NCBI GenBank assembly: GCA_017622575.1
Contig: JAGAQU010000087.1
Location: 1-57,317 of the forward strand
Source: Lachnospiraceae bacterium
Lineage (GTDB): Bacteria; Bacillota; Clostridia; Lachnospirales; Lachnospiraceae
Length of the DNA: 57,317 nt
Reading direction: 5' to 3'
Of the stretch, positions 18,128 through 26,430 are shown piece after piece; the first letter of the stretch is position 1, and each line of letters opens with the position of its first letter. Below the pieces are notes generated by a model. The model was given only the letters and a program-made list of their open reading frames with translations, did not search any database and was not told the origin of the DNA. The position numbers and the translations under genes were made by a program.

Positions 18128-18716
18128 AACACACGCGATCCTGTCCGCGTCCAGCTCCGACAGGTGGCTGCACTGCCCGCCGTCGGCAAGGCTCTGCGAA
18201 ACCTATGAAGACAAAGGATCAGACTACGCTGCAGAAGGCACCGACGCTCATGCGCTTGGCGAGCACAAATTGAAAACCGCGCTGGGACTTCCTTCAGAAG
18301 ACCCGACCGACAGCCTCAAATGGTATTCCGAGGAGATGGAGGACTGCACCAGCGGCTATGCCGAATATGTGCTGGAGCAGATCGAAGCCGCCAAGGCGAC
18401 CTGTGCTGACCCGGTAGTCCTTATCGAACAGCGTGTAGACTTCTCCCACTGGGTAGAACAGGGCTTCGGAACCGCCGATTGCGTCATCATTGCAGACGGT
18501 ATGCTCCGGGTGATCGACTACAAGCACGGCTTAGGCGTCTTAGTCTCCGCAGAGGAGAATCCGCAGATGCAGTGTTATGCCCTCGGCGCTTTGGAGCTTT
18601 TCGATGACATTTACGACATCGAACAGGTTTCCATGACCATTTACCAACCGAGACGCCAGAACGTCAGCACCTACGAAATCAGCAAGTCCGGGATTTCAAT
18701 CAACATCGAAGCATAA
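18117..18716 (+). pseudogene. DUF2800 phage protein (RecB/Cas4-like nuclease fold), truncated
   Basis: The first ~190 residues match DUF2800, a phage protein family of roughly 370-390 residues with a PD-(D/E)XK nuclease-type core. Visible pieces are LSASSSDRWLHCPPSA, EGTDAHALGE, RVIDYKHGLG (Asp and Lys of the active site) and the late YQPRRQNVSTYEIS segment. After that the frame changes to an unrelated SGISINIEA tail and stops at residue 199. The C-terminal half, including its usual cysteine cluster, is missing. The cut point, about 18690, lies just before a terminator-like hairpin and a minus-strand gene, so this is a rearrangement junction. The fragment is unlikely to be active. Confidence 0.8.
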
Positions 18717-18767
18717 AAAGAGCAAGTCACACTAATGGTCATTAACCATATAGGCGACTTGCTCTTT
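18717..18767. terminator. Bidirectional intrinsic terminator
   Basis: AAAGAGCAAGTC (18717-18728) and GACTTGCTCTTT (18756-18767) form a 12-bp stem enclosing a small inner ATGGT/ACCAT pair. On the minus strand it is followed at once by TTTTT, and on the plus strand by CATTTTTAG. It separates the convergent DUF2800 remnant and the 18773-19582 gene. Confidence 0.85.
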
Positions 18768-18772
18768 CATTT

Positions 18773-19582
18773 TTAGATCATCGGCGATGGTTTCAGTATA
18801 TCTTCAAGAGTATCTATCAACTTTCTGATGTATGGGAAGAGCTTATTATCATCAAAATCCGCCAATTGCACAATTGCATCCTCCAGTGAAAAAGAATACC
18901 TGACATCACTAATATCTGACGCCATCTGTATTTTCTCTCCCGTGTCTCTATTTTGAACATAAAAGCCCATCACTCGTCCAGAAGATAACTCTTCAATTTC
19001 CCGATATGCCGGTCTCCCTTTATGTTTGCAAAAATTGTATCGCCTTCTTATTTCTGAATCTGAAAAATCATTCCAAAAATCAATAATCTGATCGAAAGCA
19101 GGAATAAAATCAGGACACATCATCTTCAGGTACTCAAAGGGATTACTCTCAGCGGTAGGTGATGTCACGTTTCGTTCAGCACTTCTAAGTAATGCTGCTG
19201 CCTCATCAATAGGTCGTATTCCGGATAAATCTACTCTTTTTCCCTTTTGGCTACAGGCAAATTCTGCCGACACATAACATAGTGTCCAAGACAAATCTAC
19301 TATGGCATTATAATAGAACAATGCAGTCTCATAAAAATGTGACCGAAATATCAACTTAAAAGCTTTATTAGCTACATCATCCTCAACTGGATTAAACCAA
19401 TGATCCCAATCATCGGTTTCGGTCTCTCTTAAAAATATACGAGCAGCTGAGTATTGCTCGACAAGTTCTTTTTGTTTTGAACGAAAATACAAATCGTGAT
19501 TGTTTGGCAGTCTTGTTCCAACCAAGTTATATGTTACCGACGACGGCCTATCTAATGAAAATATATCTGTAGTGAATTCCAT
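18773..19582 (-). CDS. Hypothetical protein with possible HEPN-type motif
   Basis: The protein has about 269 residues, no membrane segment and no recognised family. A helical central part is followed by IRRRYNFCKHKGR, which contains an R-x5-H spacing like that of HEPN ribonucleases; the evidence is weak because the surrounding helices were not modelled. The start at 19582 is set by an AGGAGG site about 6 bases upstream. Its upstream region consists of three 28-bp tandem repeats that end right at the ribosome site. The gene is isolated, with a terminator at its 3' end. Its AT-rich base use resembles the HEPN gene pair at the left edge. Confidence 0.6.
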   Translation of the reverse strand: MEFTTDIFSLDRPSSVTYNLVGTRLPNNHDLYFRSKQKELVEQYSAARIFLRETETDDWDHWFNPVEDDVANKAFKLIFRSHFYETALFYYNAIVDLSWTLCYVSAEFACSQKGKRVDLSGIRPIDEAAALLRSAERNVTSPTAESNPFEYLKMMCPDFIPAFDQIIDFWNDFSDSEIRRRYNFCKHKGRPAYREIEELSSGRVMGFYVQNRDTGEKIQMASDISDVRYSFSLEDAIVQLADFDDNKLFPYIRKLIDTLEDILKPSPMI

Positions 19583-19594
19583 CCAACTCCTCCT

Positions 19595-19678
19595 GACATC
19601 TATCTCACAGCCACAACTACCCGACATCTAACTCGGCAACTCAACATAGTGACATCTATCGTGGCAACTCAACTCTCA
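19595..19678. repeat. Three tandem 28-bp imperfect repeats
   Basis: Copies start at 19595, 19623 and 19651, exactly 28 bases apart, each beginning GACATCTA. Copies 2 and 3 share GGCAACTCAAC, while copy 1 has the diverged AGCCACAAC. Multiple terminal repeats of this sort are known at the ends of IS21-family elements, but no istA or istB is present. They could also be operators of the adjacent gene. From 19679 to 19788 I see only a possible hairpin and no gene. Confidence 0.7.
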
Positions 19679-19788
19679 CACTTTTTGAGCTAATTTGCCC
19701 TTCGATAAGTTACCGAGAAGCATTTGGTCTGCCCGATGTTAAATTCCTCCGATTGCCCGAAAACCGCAGTATTACCGGGCTTTCGCGA

Positions 19789-21471
19789 CTATTTCCCTTC
19801 GACCCTTGACATCAAACAGACCGTCTCAGTTTGTGTATCTTTGTCCAAACTTAGTGTAAACTCTCTTTCTATAATCGGCAACTTAAATTCTATGGATTTT
19901 AGCCATTGTCCATTCTCTTTGCGTTCTTCGTAAATCTGTACATTATCCACTAACTGTGACAGGAACTCTCTCTTCTCTGCTTCGTTCATTTGAGCATACA
20001 ACTTATCAAAGAAAATGAGTGCCTTGTAGATATTATCCCCGGTAATCTTATCTGCCAGCAGAGAACGTCTCTTGGCTTTTGCAGATACAAGCAGTTCCTC
20101 TGCTTCCTCTATTTTATCATAGGTTTTGTACAAACGGTTCTCTAAATCTGTTTTTCTTCGCTGATAATGTTTATCCTCATAATCAAGAGAATCAATATCT
20201 GACAAGATTGTATCTTTATTATGATATAGCTGTCTTAATTGTTTTTCGTAATTTGCTATTTCCTGATCTAATACGCTTGTGTCTACTTCCATATTTATCT
20301 TGCTGCGTATTAAATCCGAAAATTTAGGATTGCTAACCAGTTTACTGATCACCTCTGCAACAGCAGCGTCCAACATTTCTTCATGCACCTGTCTTCTGTA
20401 ATCACACTTATGACCTCTGGTCATATTGCGGTGTTTGCAACCATAATAATAAAAATCCTTATAATTACTTCCATCCTTGCGTTTCTTAATAGCCTTATTG
20501 CCATACATGCCTGAGCCACAGACAGGGCATTTCAAAATTCCCGACAAAAGATGAATCTTTTCTCCTTTGTCACGATTGACTTTTTCATACTTTTTTGCCT
20601 GCGCAGCCACTTTGACCTGTGCCTGTTCCCACACTTCTTCTGATACAAGAGCTTCGTGCAAACCATCTACTAATAGGTAGTCATCCTTCCTTACCTGCCT
20701 ATACTCATTCCTCGTACCATGAACCTTTTCTGTCCGTCTCCTGCCATAAGAGATTTTACCACTATAAACCGGATTCTGAATAATTCTTCTGATAAGAGCA
20801 GCATCAAATAGTGGATTTGTACCATTCTGTCTGGCAATCTTATGGATTCCATGATTTTCTAAATATTTTGCAATTCCATTCGCTCCCAAATCCGTATTTA
20901 CATATTGGTCAAATATCGTTCTGATGGCAACTGCTTCTTCTTCATTGACTTCCAGTTTTCCATCAATAAGTGAATATCCATACGGTGCAAAGCCGCCATT
21001 CCATTTGCCTTCCCTGGCTTTCTGCATCCTGCCTTCCATGGTCTGAACACGAATGTTCTCACGTTCAATCTCCGCCACTGCTGACAGCACAGATATCATA
21101 AGCTTACCGGCATCCTTAGATGAGTCAATTCCATCCTCTACACAAATTAGATTAACTCCAAAATCCTGCATCACCTGTAATGTAGCAAGTACATCTGCTG
21201 CATTTCTGCCAAATCTAGAAAGCTTGAATACAAGGACATAAGACACTGCATCTTTTCCTGATTTGATATCGTCCATCATCTGATTAAAAGCAATTCTTCC
21301 TTCTATGGATTTACCGGATTTTCCCGCATCTTCATACTCGCCAACAATCTCATAATCATTATAGTCACAAAATGCTTTCATTTTGGATTTCTGTGCTTCC
21401 AGTGAATATCCATCTATCTGCATAACTGTAGAGACACGAGTGTATATGTAACATTTTACATTCTTTTTCAA
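19789..21471 (-). CDS. Large serine recombinase (site-specific integrase)
   Basis: This protein of about 560 residues has the N-terminal resolvase domain with the nucleophile in YTRVST (Ser about 14) and conserved EYEDAGKSG, LVFKLSRFGRN and ERENIRVQTMEGR. A recombinase domain follows, then a zinc ribbon (CPVCGSGM...CKHRN...HKC, about 315-355) and a coiled coil. It cuts and rejoins att sites to integrate or excise a mobile element. A TTG start at 21471 is preferred because AGGAG lies 8 bases upstream; a GTG at 21480 sits too close to it. The C-terminus TETVCLMSRVEGK looks like the end of RlmD rather than of a recombinase, and the gene ends inside an integration-site-like core (19808-19828). 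Confidence 0.93.
   Translation of the reverse strand: MKKNVKCYIYTRVSTVMQIDGYSLEAQKSKMKAFCDYNDYEIVGEYEDAGKSGKSIEGRIAFNQMMDDIKSGKDAVSYVLVFKLSRFGRNAADVLATLQVMQDFGVNLICVEDGIDSSKDAGKLMISVLSAVAEIERENIRVQTMEGRMQKAREGKWNGGFAPYGYSLIDGKLEVNEEEAVAIRTIFDQYVNTDLGANGIAKYLENHGIHKIARQNGTNPLFDAALIRRIIQNPVYSGKISYGRRRTEKVHGTRNEYRQVRKDDYLLVDGLHEALVSEEVWEQAQVKVAAQAKKYEKVNRDKGEKIHLLSGILKCPVCGSGMYGNKAIKKRKDGSNYKDFYYYGCKHRNMTRGHKCDYRRQVHEEMLDAAVAEVISKLVSNPKFSDLIRSKINMEVDTSVLDQEIANYEKQLRQLYHNKDTILSDIDSLDYEDKHYQRRKTDLENRLYKTYDKIEEAEELLVSAKAKRRSLLADKITGDNIYKALIFFDKLYAQMNEAEKREFLSQLVDNVQIYEERKENGQWLKSIEFKLPIIEREFTLSLDKDTQTETVCLMSRVEGK
19808..19828. other. Integration-site-like core at the recombinase 3' end
   Basis: The 21-bp segment matches 2823-2843 at 18 of 21 positions (GACATCAAA, three differing bases, ACCGTCTCA). 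It shares the octamer ACCGTCTC (19820-19827) with the corresponding place in rlmD (26735-26742). All three copies encode the same RlmD-like ETV(C/V)L(M/L)S on the minus strand. I read it as a recombined attachment site. The exact crossover bases cannot be named from sequence alone. Confidence 0.5.
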
Positions 21472-21482
21472 CCAAGTCACTC

Positions 21483-22121
21483 CTATCTGGGTAATACTAA
21501 CGGCGGATTCTGCAATAATGTTGCCATAACCGACGCATATTTTTTTGTTCCATAATCCTCAACAATACTTGTTATTCTTGCACCGGCATCTTTGGAAGAT
21601 GCACCGCATAAGAATACTCTTTCATCAGCAGTTCCATAATCCAATACTATAAATCGATCATGGAATATCCCACCAGTTTTCTGCATGGAAATTTTTACAT
21701 TGGGATACTCTTTACAGAAATCAGTAAATTCTATATTATGAAGCTTATTATTTCCAACATTGTCACTAAAAAGAATAATAGATACTCCTGACTGAGAATT
21801 CTTTAGATGAACCAGTGTTCTTAATCCAATATAATTATCAACGACATATATCGAGACCTTTGCCTGTCTATAAATTGACGCATATACTTCATCAGCGCTA
21901 CTAAACTTCGCATTATACATGAGCCACTTTTCATCATCACCTGAAATGAAGCTATTCATCATATCAGCAAGCTCAGATTTTGTTACAACATCCTTCAATC
22001 CCTCCACAACATCGGAGATTTGCTTTTCAATGGATATCATATCTGAATTTATCTTGCATATTTCAATTCTGTTATTGGCAGTCTCCATGCTTAGCTGAAG
22101 TAGTTCGCGCTGCCCAATCAA
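21483..22121 (-). CDS. Phospholipase-D-like protein linked to recombinase
   Basis: The 212-residue protein has a helical, probably coiled-coil N-terminus (about 1-55). The C-terminal domain has VSIYVVDNYIG, then GGIFHDRFIVLDYG, then FLCGASSKDAGAR. This pattern resembles the PLD-like domain found in some ORF6N or Bro-type mobile-element proteins, with HDRF in place of the usual H-x-K. An Asp/Arg in the active site makes real phosphodiesterase activity doubtful. It overlaps the 3' end of the upstream gene by 4 bases (ATGA) and ends 11 bases before the recombinase start, so all three are translated as a unit. It may regulate the recombinase or act as an anti-repressor. Confidence 0.6.
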   Translation of the reverse strand: MIGQRELLQLSMETANNRIEICKINSDMISIEKQISDVVEGLKDVVTKSELADMMNSFISGDDEKWLMYNAKFSSADEVYASIYRQAKVSIYVVDNYIGLRTLVHLKNSQSGVSIILFSDNVGNNKLHNIEFTDFCKEYPNVKISMQKTGGIFHDRFIVLDYGTADERVFLCGASSKDAGARITSIVEDYGTKKYASVMATLLQNPPLVLPR

Positions 22122-22573
22122 ATCTCTGTTGACTTATAGAAACTATTGTCATGATGACTATTTATAAAACGCTGTAATGCTTCATCAAATTCCTTCGGGA
22201 TTTCATACTTCTCCACATATTCTTGCTCAGATTTGCATCCGGTTTTTATCTTCATCATACTCAAATATTCTTTTGCCATCATGAATTTAAGTGGCTGAAA
22301 GCTTATGATACTCGCAATCTCACTTCTCAATGTTTCAACCTTTGTGACTTCTAACATACCCACTTTCTTGAAAAGTTCTTTGTCATCTGAAATCAATAAA
22401 TTAAAATCAGTTTCTGCGATACATTTCCTACAACCAAAGATTTCAACAATCTTATCAGAATATTTCTTGCAAAATGCTTTCTCCGATATCTCCATCATCT
22501 TTGTAACATCCGATACAAGAAGATACATTTTCCCCTCATGAAATATTTTTGTCTTAAACATAATGTTTTTCAT
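22118..22573 (-). CDS. Hypothetical mobile-element protein, first gene of the recombinase unit
   Basis: This 151-residue protein starts MKNIMFKTKIFHEGKMYLLVSDVTKMM. The pattern, a short beta-rich start and then a helical DNA-binding-like segment, is reminiscent of the N-terminal domain of Bro/ORF6N-type proteins, but I do not recognise it firmly. It overlaps the PLD-like gene by 4 bases. Related proteins can carry the DNA-binding half and the PLD-like half in one chain, so this pair may be a naturally split version. I did not see a convincing terminator or promoter directly upstream. The ribosome site is weak. Confidence 0.55.
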   Translation of the reverse strand: MKNIMFKTKIFHEGKMYLLVSDVTKMMEISEKAFCKKYSDKIVEIFGCRKCIAETDFNLLISDDKELFKKVGMLEVTKVETLRSEIASIISFQPLKFMMAKEYLSMMKIKTGCKSEQEYVEKYEIPKEFDEALQRFINSHHDNSFYKSTEI

Positions 22574-22622
22574 TGCATTCCCCTATTCTGGCTTATCATC
22601 CTATTAGTTTTACTACCAGTAT

Positions 22623-22710
22623 CTATTCCTCCACAATACTCTCCATTGCTTCCAGCTTCTGCAATGCCTTCATATACGCCATCAGTCTTTTATACTGCTC
22701 ATCACCTAGA
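22623..22710 (-). pseudogene. 3' remnant fused beside truncated ABC gene
   Basis: The minus strand reads GDEQYKRLMAYMKALQKLEAMESIVEE and then stops (TAG at 22625-22623). It has a gene-end look, with helical, charged residues, but no start or ribosome site. It begins in another frame within the truncated ABC gene, and the deletion that removed the rest of that gene probably lies near 22710. I do not recognise the source family. Confidence 0.35.
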
Positions 22711-22995
22711 CTATGTATACTCTTCCAATACCTTATCGATTTGCTCGTTAATCCACCGCAAAATCATTTCCATAAATATTTTTATCAAAAGTGTGACGAT
22801 AATAATTTGCATCATTTTCTTCTGCTCGGCGTGACGATTTGCCGCGTCAATTATGTATCCAAGCAAAACAAGTAGGATGTATGAGTTTATAGCTGTTAAG
22901 ACTGCTGATAAGATAACCATGCACATAGTTTTCTTTTCCTGCCTGTAAACAGCCTTCCAAAGAAACCATAGATTCTTTAGGTCATCTCTATTCAT
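22711..22995 (-). pseudogene. ABC exporter half, truncated after two membrane helices
   Basis: About 95 residues begin MNRDDLKNLWFLWKAVYRQEKK and include two hydrophobic helices, MCMVILSAVLTAINSYILLVLLGYII and MMQIIIVTLLIKIFMEMIL. The frame then stops at TAG. Full half-transporters of this kind have about 570-620 residues, with six helices and a nucleotide-binding domain, so roughly 85% is missing. The start at 22995 has GAGGAGGG 8 bases upstream and overlaps the stop of the intact half by 8 bases, as expected for an exporter pair. The fragment cannot transport by itself. Confidence 0.8.
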
Positions 22996-24823
22996 AAACA
23001 CGTCCCTCCTCTTGATTATTTTGCATGTCATTTGTCAGATTTGAGTTCAAACCTGTTTCCCTATAATATTTACTTTGTATTTCGAACAATTCTGCATAAC
23101 GCCCTTTTTGACTCATAAGCTGTTCATGAGTCCCTTCTTCTGAAATCTGTGCTCCCTCTAAGAGAATGATTCTGTCGCAGAATCTTGTACTGGATAAACG
23201 GTGCGAAATAAATATAACCGTATTATTCCCTGCGGCTTTCCCAAAATTTTGGTATAACTCATTCTCTGCGATAGGGTCTAATGCTGCCGTAGGCTCATCC
23301 AAAATCAGAAGTTTCGATTGCTTATAAAGTGCTCTGGCAAACAGAAGCTTCTGTTTTTCGCCACCCGAAAAATCCGTTGCATTTTCATTGACTTCCCTAA
23401 CCAGCATTGTTTTCCCTTTTTCTTCACATTCTTCATATACGGGAGCAAATCCGGAATAAGTTAACGCAGTTTTAAAACATTCATCCTGATCCCTTTCCTC
23501 GCTATAACTTGTCAAATTCTCATAAAGACTAAGGGGAAAGACAAAAGAATCCTGAAACAAAGCCGATACTTTCGAAATATATTCTTTCTGTGAATAACAC
23601 TTCTTCGGTCTTCCATTCACCCAAATCTCGCCTGAGGTAGGTTCATAAAAACCACAAATCAGCTTTACCATTGTCGTTTTTCCTGCACCGTTTAGTCCAA
23701 TCATTGCCAATTTTTCTCCTGCATGTATGGTTAAATTGATATTTTTCAGTACATCTTCTTTTGCATTCTCATATCGAAATGATACATTCTTAAATTCAAT
23801 TTCCATACCCTTCTCGGTATCGATTGTTAACGTGTCTTCCATCATTTCATCTTCCTCTGTATAAGAAAGCATTTTACGTATGTTTGTAAGAAACGCTTGA
23901 ATTCCATTCTGCTCCTGTATCCGTCCTATCAATCCTGAAAAATGAATTGAAAAGGTCCTAATCACTCCTACTGAAAATACAAATTCAGAGATTGTTACAG
24001 AATTACGGGTAAGCTCTATTGTCATATATCCATAAGCAAGGAACTCTGTTATTCCCTGAATTCCCAATTCGCCCAGTTGCCTGATAAAATAATACCGATG
24101 AATTTTTCCATATAAATCACTGATTTTTCTGATTGCATTATCATATTTTTGGATGAACCATTCCTGCATCTGATAGATTCGTATATCTTTTCCATCTGTT
24201 CGTTCCATACCATGTCTTTTGACATAAGCTACCGTCTTCATCGGTTGCCCTATTTCCTGATAGATTACCCCCTGCCTCTCACGTGACTTTTTCAGGAACA
24301 AGAAATTCATGATAATCGAAACTGAAATAACCAGAAACAGGCTCCAATGAATTCTTAGTACAAAATAACCATAGAGACCGGTTGCCAAAATAGCTTCCAG
24401 CAATACGGAAAAACTGGTCACCGAATTTCGTATCATATATTCATTTCTAAATCCATTCCATATATTTCCAAGAAGTGTGCGTGTTTCTTCCTTTTCAAGC
24501 TCATGATAGGCTACCCGCGTCATCTTCTTAAAAATCAGTTCCTCATAATACAAAGTAAGATTCATACTGTTACGATACAAGTACTGTTCCATTCCCGATG
24601 AAATAACATTGCAAAGTGCCATACCAATTACAATCAAACTAATCCAAAATAAAAGTTGGCTCACCTCGATATTCTTCTTCAACATTAAAACAATATAAGA
24701 GGGTAGGAATACTGATAAGTACGTAAAAATCATCTGAGGAATTACTGATGTAAACTGAAACCAGAACAGTTTTGCATCCCATTTCTTTGCACTATTTAAA
24801 TGAAAAATAATATTGCCTAACAT
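22988..24823 (-). CDS. ABC exporter half (membrane plus ATPase), peptide-type
   Basis: This protein of about 611 residues has six membrane helices in the N-terminal half and a nucleotide-binding domain in the C-terminal ~240. The ATPase motifs are GLNGAGKTT (Walker A), FSGGEKQ (signature), LLILDEPTAALD (Walker B) and ISHR (switch His). It is a type IV ABC exporter half of the sort used for peptides, bacteriocins or drugs. The start at 24823 is set by GGAGG 5 bases upstream. Its partner was the following gene, which is truncated, so a heterodimer can no longer form. A homodimer is possible. The two-component system just upstream probably controlled it. Confidence 0.85.
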   Translation of the reverse strand: MLGNIIFHLNSAKKWDAKLFWFQFTSVIPQMIFTYLSVFLPSYIVLMLKKNIEVSQLLFWISLIVIGMALCNVISSGMEQYLYRNSMNLTLYYEELIFKKMTRVAYHELEKEETRTLLGNIWNGFRNEYMIRNSVTSFSVLLEAILATGLYGYFVLRIHWSLFLVISVSIIMNFLFLKKSRERQGVIYQEIGQPMKTVAYVKRHGMERTDGKDIRIYQMQEWFIQKYDNAIRKISDLYGKIHRYYFIRQLGELGIQGITEFLAYGYMTIELTRNSVTISEFVFSVGVIRTFSIHFSGLIGRIQEQNGIQAFLTNIRKMLSYTEEDEMMEDTLTIDTEKGMEIEFKNVSFRYENAKEDVLKNINLTIHAGEKLAMIGLNGAGKTTMVKLICGFYEPTSGEIWVNGRPKKCYSQKEYISKVSALFQDSFVFPLSLYENLTSYSEERDQDECFKTALTYSGFAPVYEECEEKGKTMLVREVNENATDFSGGEKQKLLFARALYKQSKLLILDEPTAALDPIAENELYQNFGKAAGNNTVIFISHRLSSTRFCDRIILLEGAQISEEGTHEQLMSQKGRYAELFEIQSKYYRETGLNSNLTNDMQNNQEEGRVYE

Positions 24824-24942
24824 TTTAACCTCCATAGCTTTTCTTTGTACTAATCCTAACAGATTAATCATAAAAAAAGACCATTCCTGCATGAGTGGTA
24901 TTTCTCAACGCATGAATGGTAGTAATTCTGTTCTCATAATTA

Positions 24943-25671
24943 CTAAATAATAGGCAACATTACCTCCGTTGCAAATACACCCTCTTCATTTTGCCTATTG
25001 ATAAATCCCCCATATTTTCGAACAATCCCATCAATTCTCAAAAGCCCAAACCCATGAATACCTCCCTTTGAGGAAAGATATTTCATGCCTGCCTTTTTGG
25101 CTCTTCCATCCATAGAATTTGTTATGGCAATATAGAGTTGTTTTTTCACTATATCAATGTATATCCTAATAAACCGATTGTCTTCATTCTCTTGCTTTAC
25201 ACATGCCTCCATTGCATTATCTAACAGATTGCCGATAAGAACCGATAAATCTATTCCGGAAAAAGGAACCTCACTTGGAACGATTGCCGTTACATCAATA
25301 TGAATATTTTTTTCTTTCATCATAGAAAGTTTGCTATTTAATATAGCATCAACCATTACATTTCCCGTTTTTATTACTGTATCCACCGTAGAAAGGTCAT
25401 GATTCAACATATCCAGATAGCTACTGGCTTCTTCATAATCCTTCATCTCCATATGTGCTTTAAGAACTTGAATGTGATTATGATAATCGTGACGCCATCC
25501 ACGCATTTTGCGATACATGGTTTCCACTTCCTCATAATGTTTATCTACCAATTCATTTTGAAACCTGCTGATTTTTCTATTGATATACCATGGCATAAAT
25601 AAAATCCACAGTAATGCATTGATCATAATAAACGCAACAATGATGATTGCTATGAATGGGTTCATTTCCAT
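24943..25671 (-). CDS. AgrC-like sensor histidine kinase with a single membrane helix
   Basis: The 242-residue protein has the H-box of the AgrC/HPK10 group (WRHDYHNHIQVL, His about 61) and a GHKL ATPase domain with GNLLDNAMEAC (N-box) and GGIHGFGLLRID (G-box). It has only one membrane helix, at about 6-28, whereas AgrC-type receptors normally have six or seven. A membrane sensor of that form is missing, so ligand sensing must differ or be lost. The kinase would phosphorylate the LytTR regulator encoded just upstream (5 bases between them). It precedes the exporter, a layout typical of peptide quorum-sensing or bacteriocin loci. Confidence 0.85.
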   Translation of the reverse strand: MEMNPFIAIIIVAFIMINALLWILFMPWYINRKISRFQNELVDKHYEEVETMYRKMRGWRHDYHNHIQVLKAHMEMKDYEEASSYLDMLNHDLSTVDTVIKTGNVMVDAILNSKLSMMKEKNIHIDVTAIVPSEVPFSGIDLSVLIGNLLDNAMEACVKQENEDNRFIRIYIDIVKKQLYIAITNSMDGRAKKAGMKYLSSKGGIHGFGLLRIDGIVRKYGGFINRQNEEGVFATEVMLPII

Positions 25672-25676
25672 CCCCC

Positions 25677-26384
25677 TTACCCTCTATAATACTTTATTAA
25701 CTGTGTCTGCACATCCTTTACATGATTTCTGGATATTGGAATCATTTCGTTATTATCTAAAATCATACTTCCATTTTTTATTGCAGCACAATAATGCAAA
25801 TTAACGATAAACGCCCTATGGCACTTTAACAAATGACCATCTCCAAGTATACTTTTTTCAATGGTTCCGAAGGATTCTCTTGCTTCAAAAACACAATCTT
25901 TCATATGAATGGTGCTTCCATGCCCATTTGCTTCAACATACATCAAATCATTGACCACTATTCTTTTTACTTCATCCTTTGTACTTAGTATCAAACAGTT
26001 TTTCTTTTCTTGACTAGATGTCCCGATTTTATTAAGTGTCAAAAATAATTTATCTTTATTCACCGGTTTCAACAAATAATGCAATGCATCTACATCATAG
26101 CCATATTGCATATATTCATCATATCCGGTTACAAAGAGAATGGGAATCAATACACCTTCTGTTCGCATTTTCCTAGCTAAATCAAGCCCATTCATTTCCC
26201 CCATTTCAATATCAAGAACCAGTAAATCATAAGATTTATCATCTTCCCATGAAAACAAAAAGCTTTCGCTATTTTCAAAACAGCGAAATTCTATCATTTC
26301 ATTATGAATGCTCGCCCATTCTATGATGTATTTCTTTATGATCTCCTGCTCGGCAAGTACATCATCAACAATCGCCATTCTCAT
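25677..26384 (-). CDS. LytTR-family response regulator
   Basis: The protein has about 236 residues. Residues 1-120 are a receiver domain, with the phospho-acceptor Asp58 in LLVLDIEMGEMNG and Lys in YLLKPVNKD. Residues about 130-235 are a LytTR DNA-binding domain with YVEANGHGSTI and KCHRAFIVNL. Regulators of this type bind paired direct repeats and control bacteriocin, toxin or exporter genes. The start at 26384 is set by GAGGAG 8 bases upstream. It lies just downstream of rlmD on the same strand and is followed by its kinase. No LytTR direct repeat was identified. Confidence 0.9.
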   Translation of the reverse strand: MRMAIVDDVLAEQEIIKKYIIEWASIHNEMIEFRCFENSESFLFSWEDDKSYDLLVLDIEMGEMNGLDLARKMRTEGVLIPILFVTGYDEYMQYGYDVDALHYLLKPVNKDKLFLTLNKIGTSSQEKKNCLILSTKDEVKRIVVNDLMYVEANGHGSTIHMKDCVFEARESFGTIEKSILGDGHLLKCHRAFIVNLHYCAAIKNGSMILDNNEMIPISRNHVKDVQTQLIKYYRG

Positions 26385-26430
26385 ATTTATCACTCCTCTT
26401 ATCCCAGTAAATCGCATGAATGGCAACTCT

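Noticed and set aside
19595..19678. CRISPR array
   Set aside because: The repeats follow each other directly with no unique spacers between them, there are only three copies and no cas genes.
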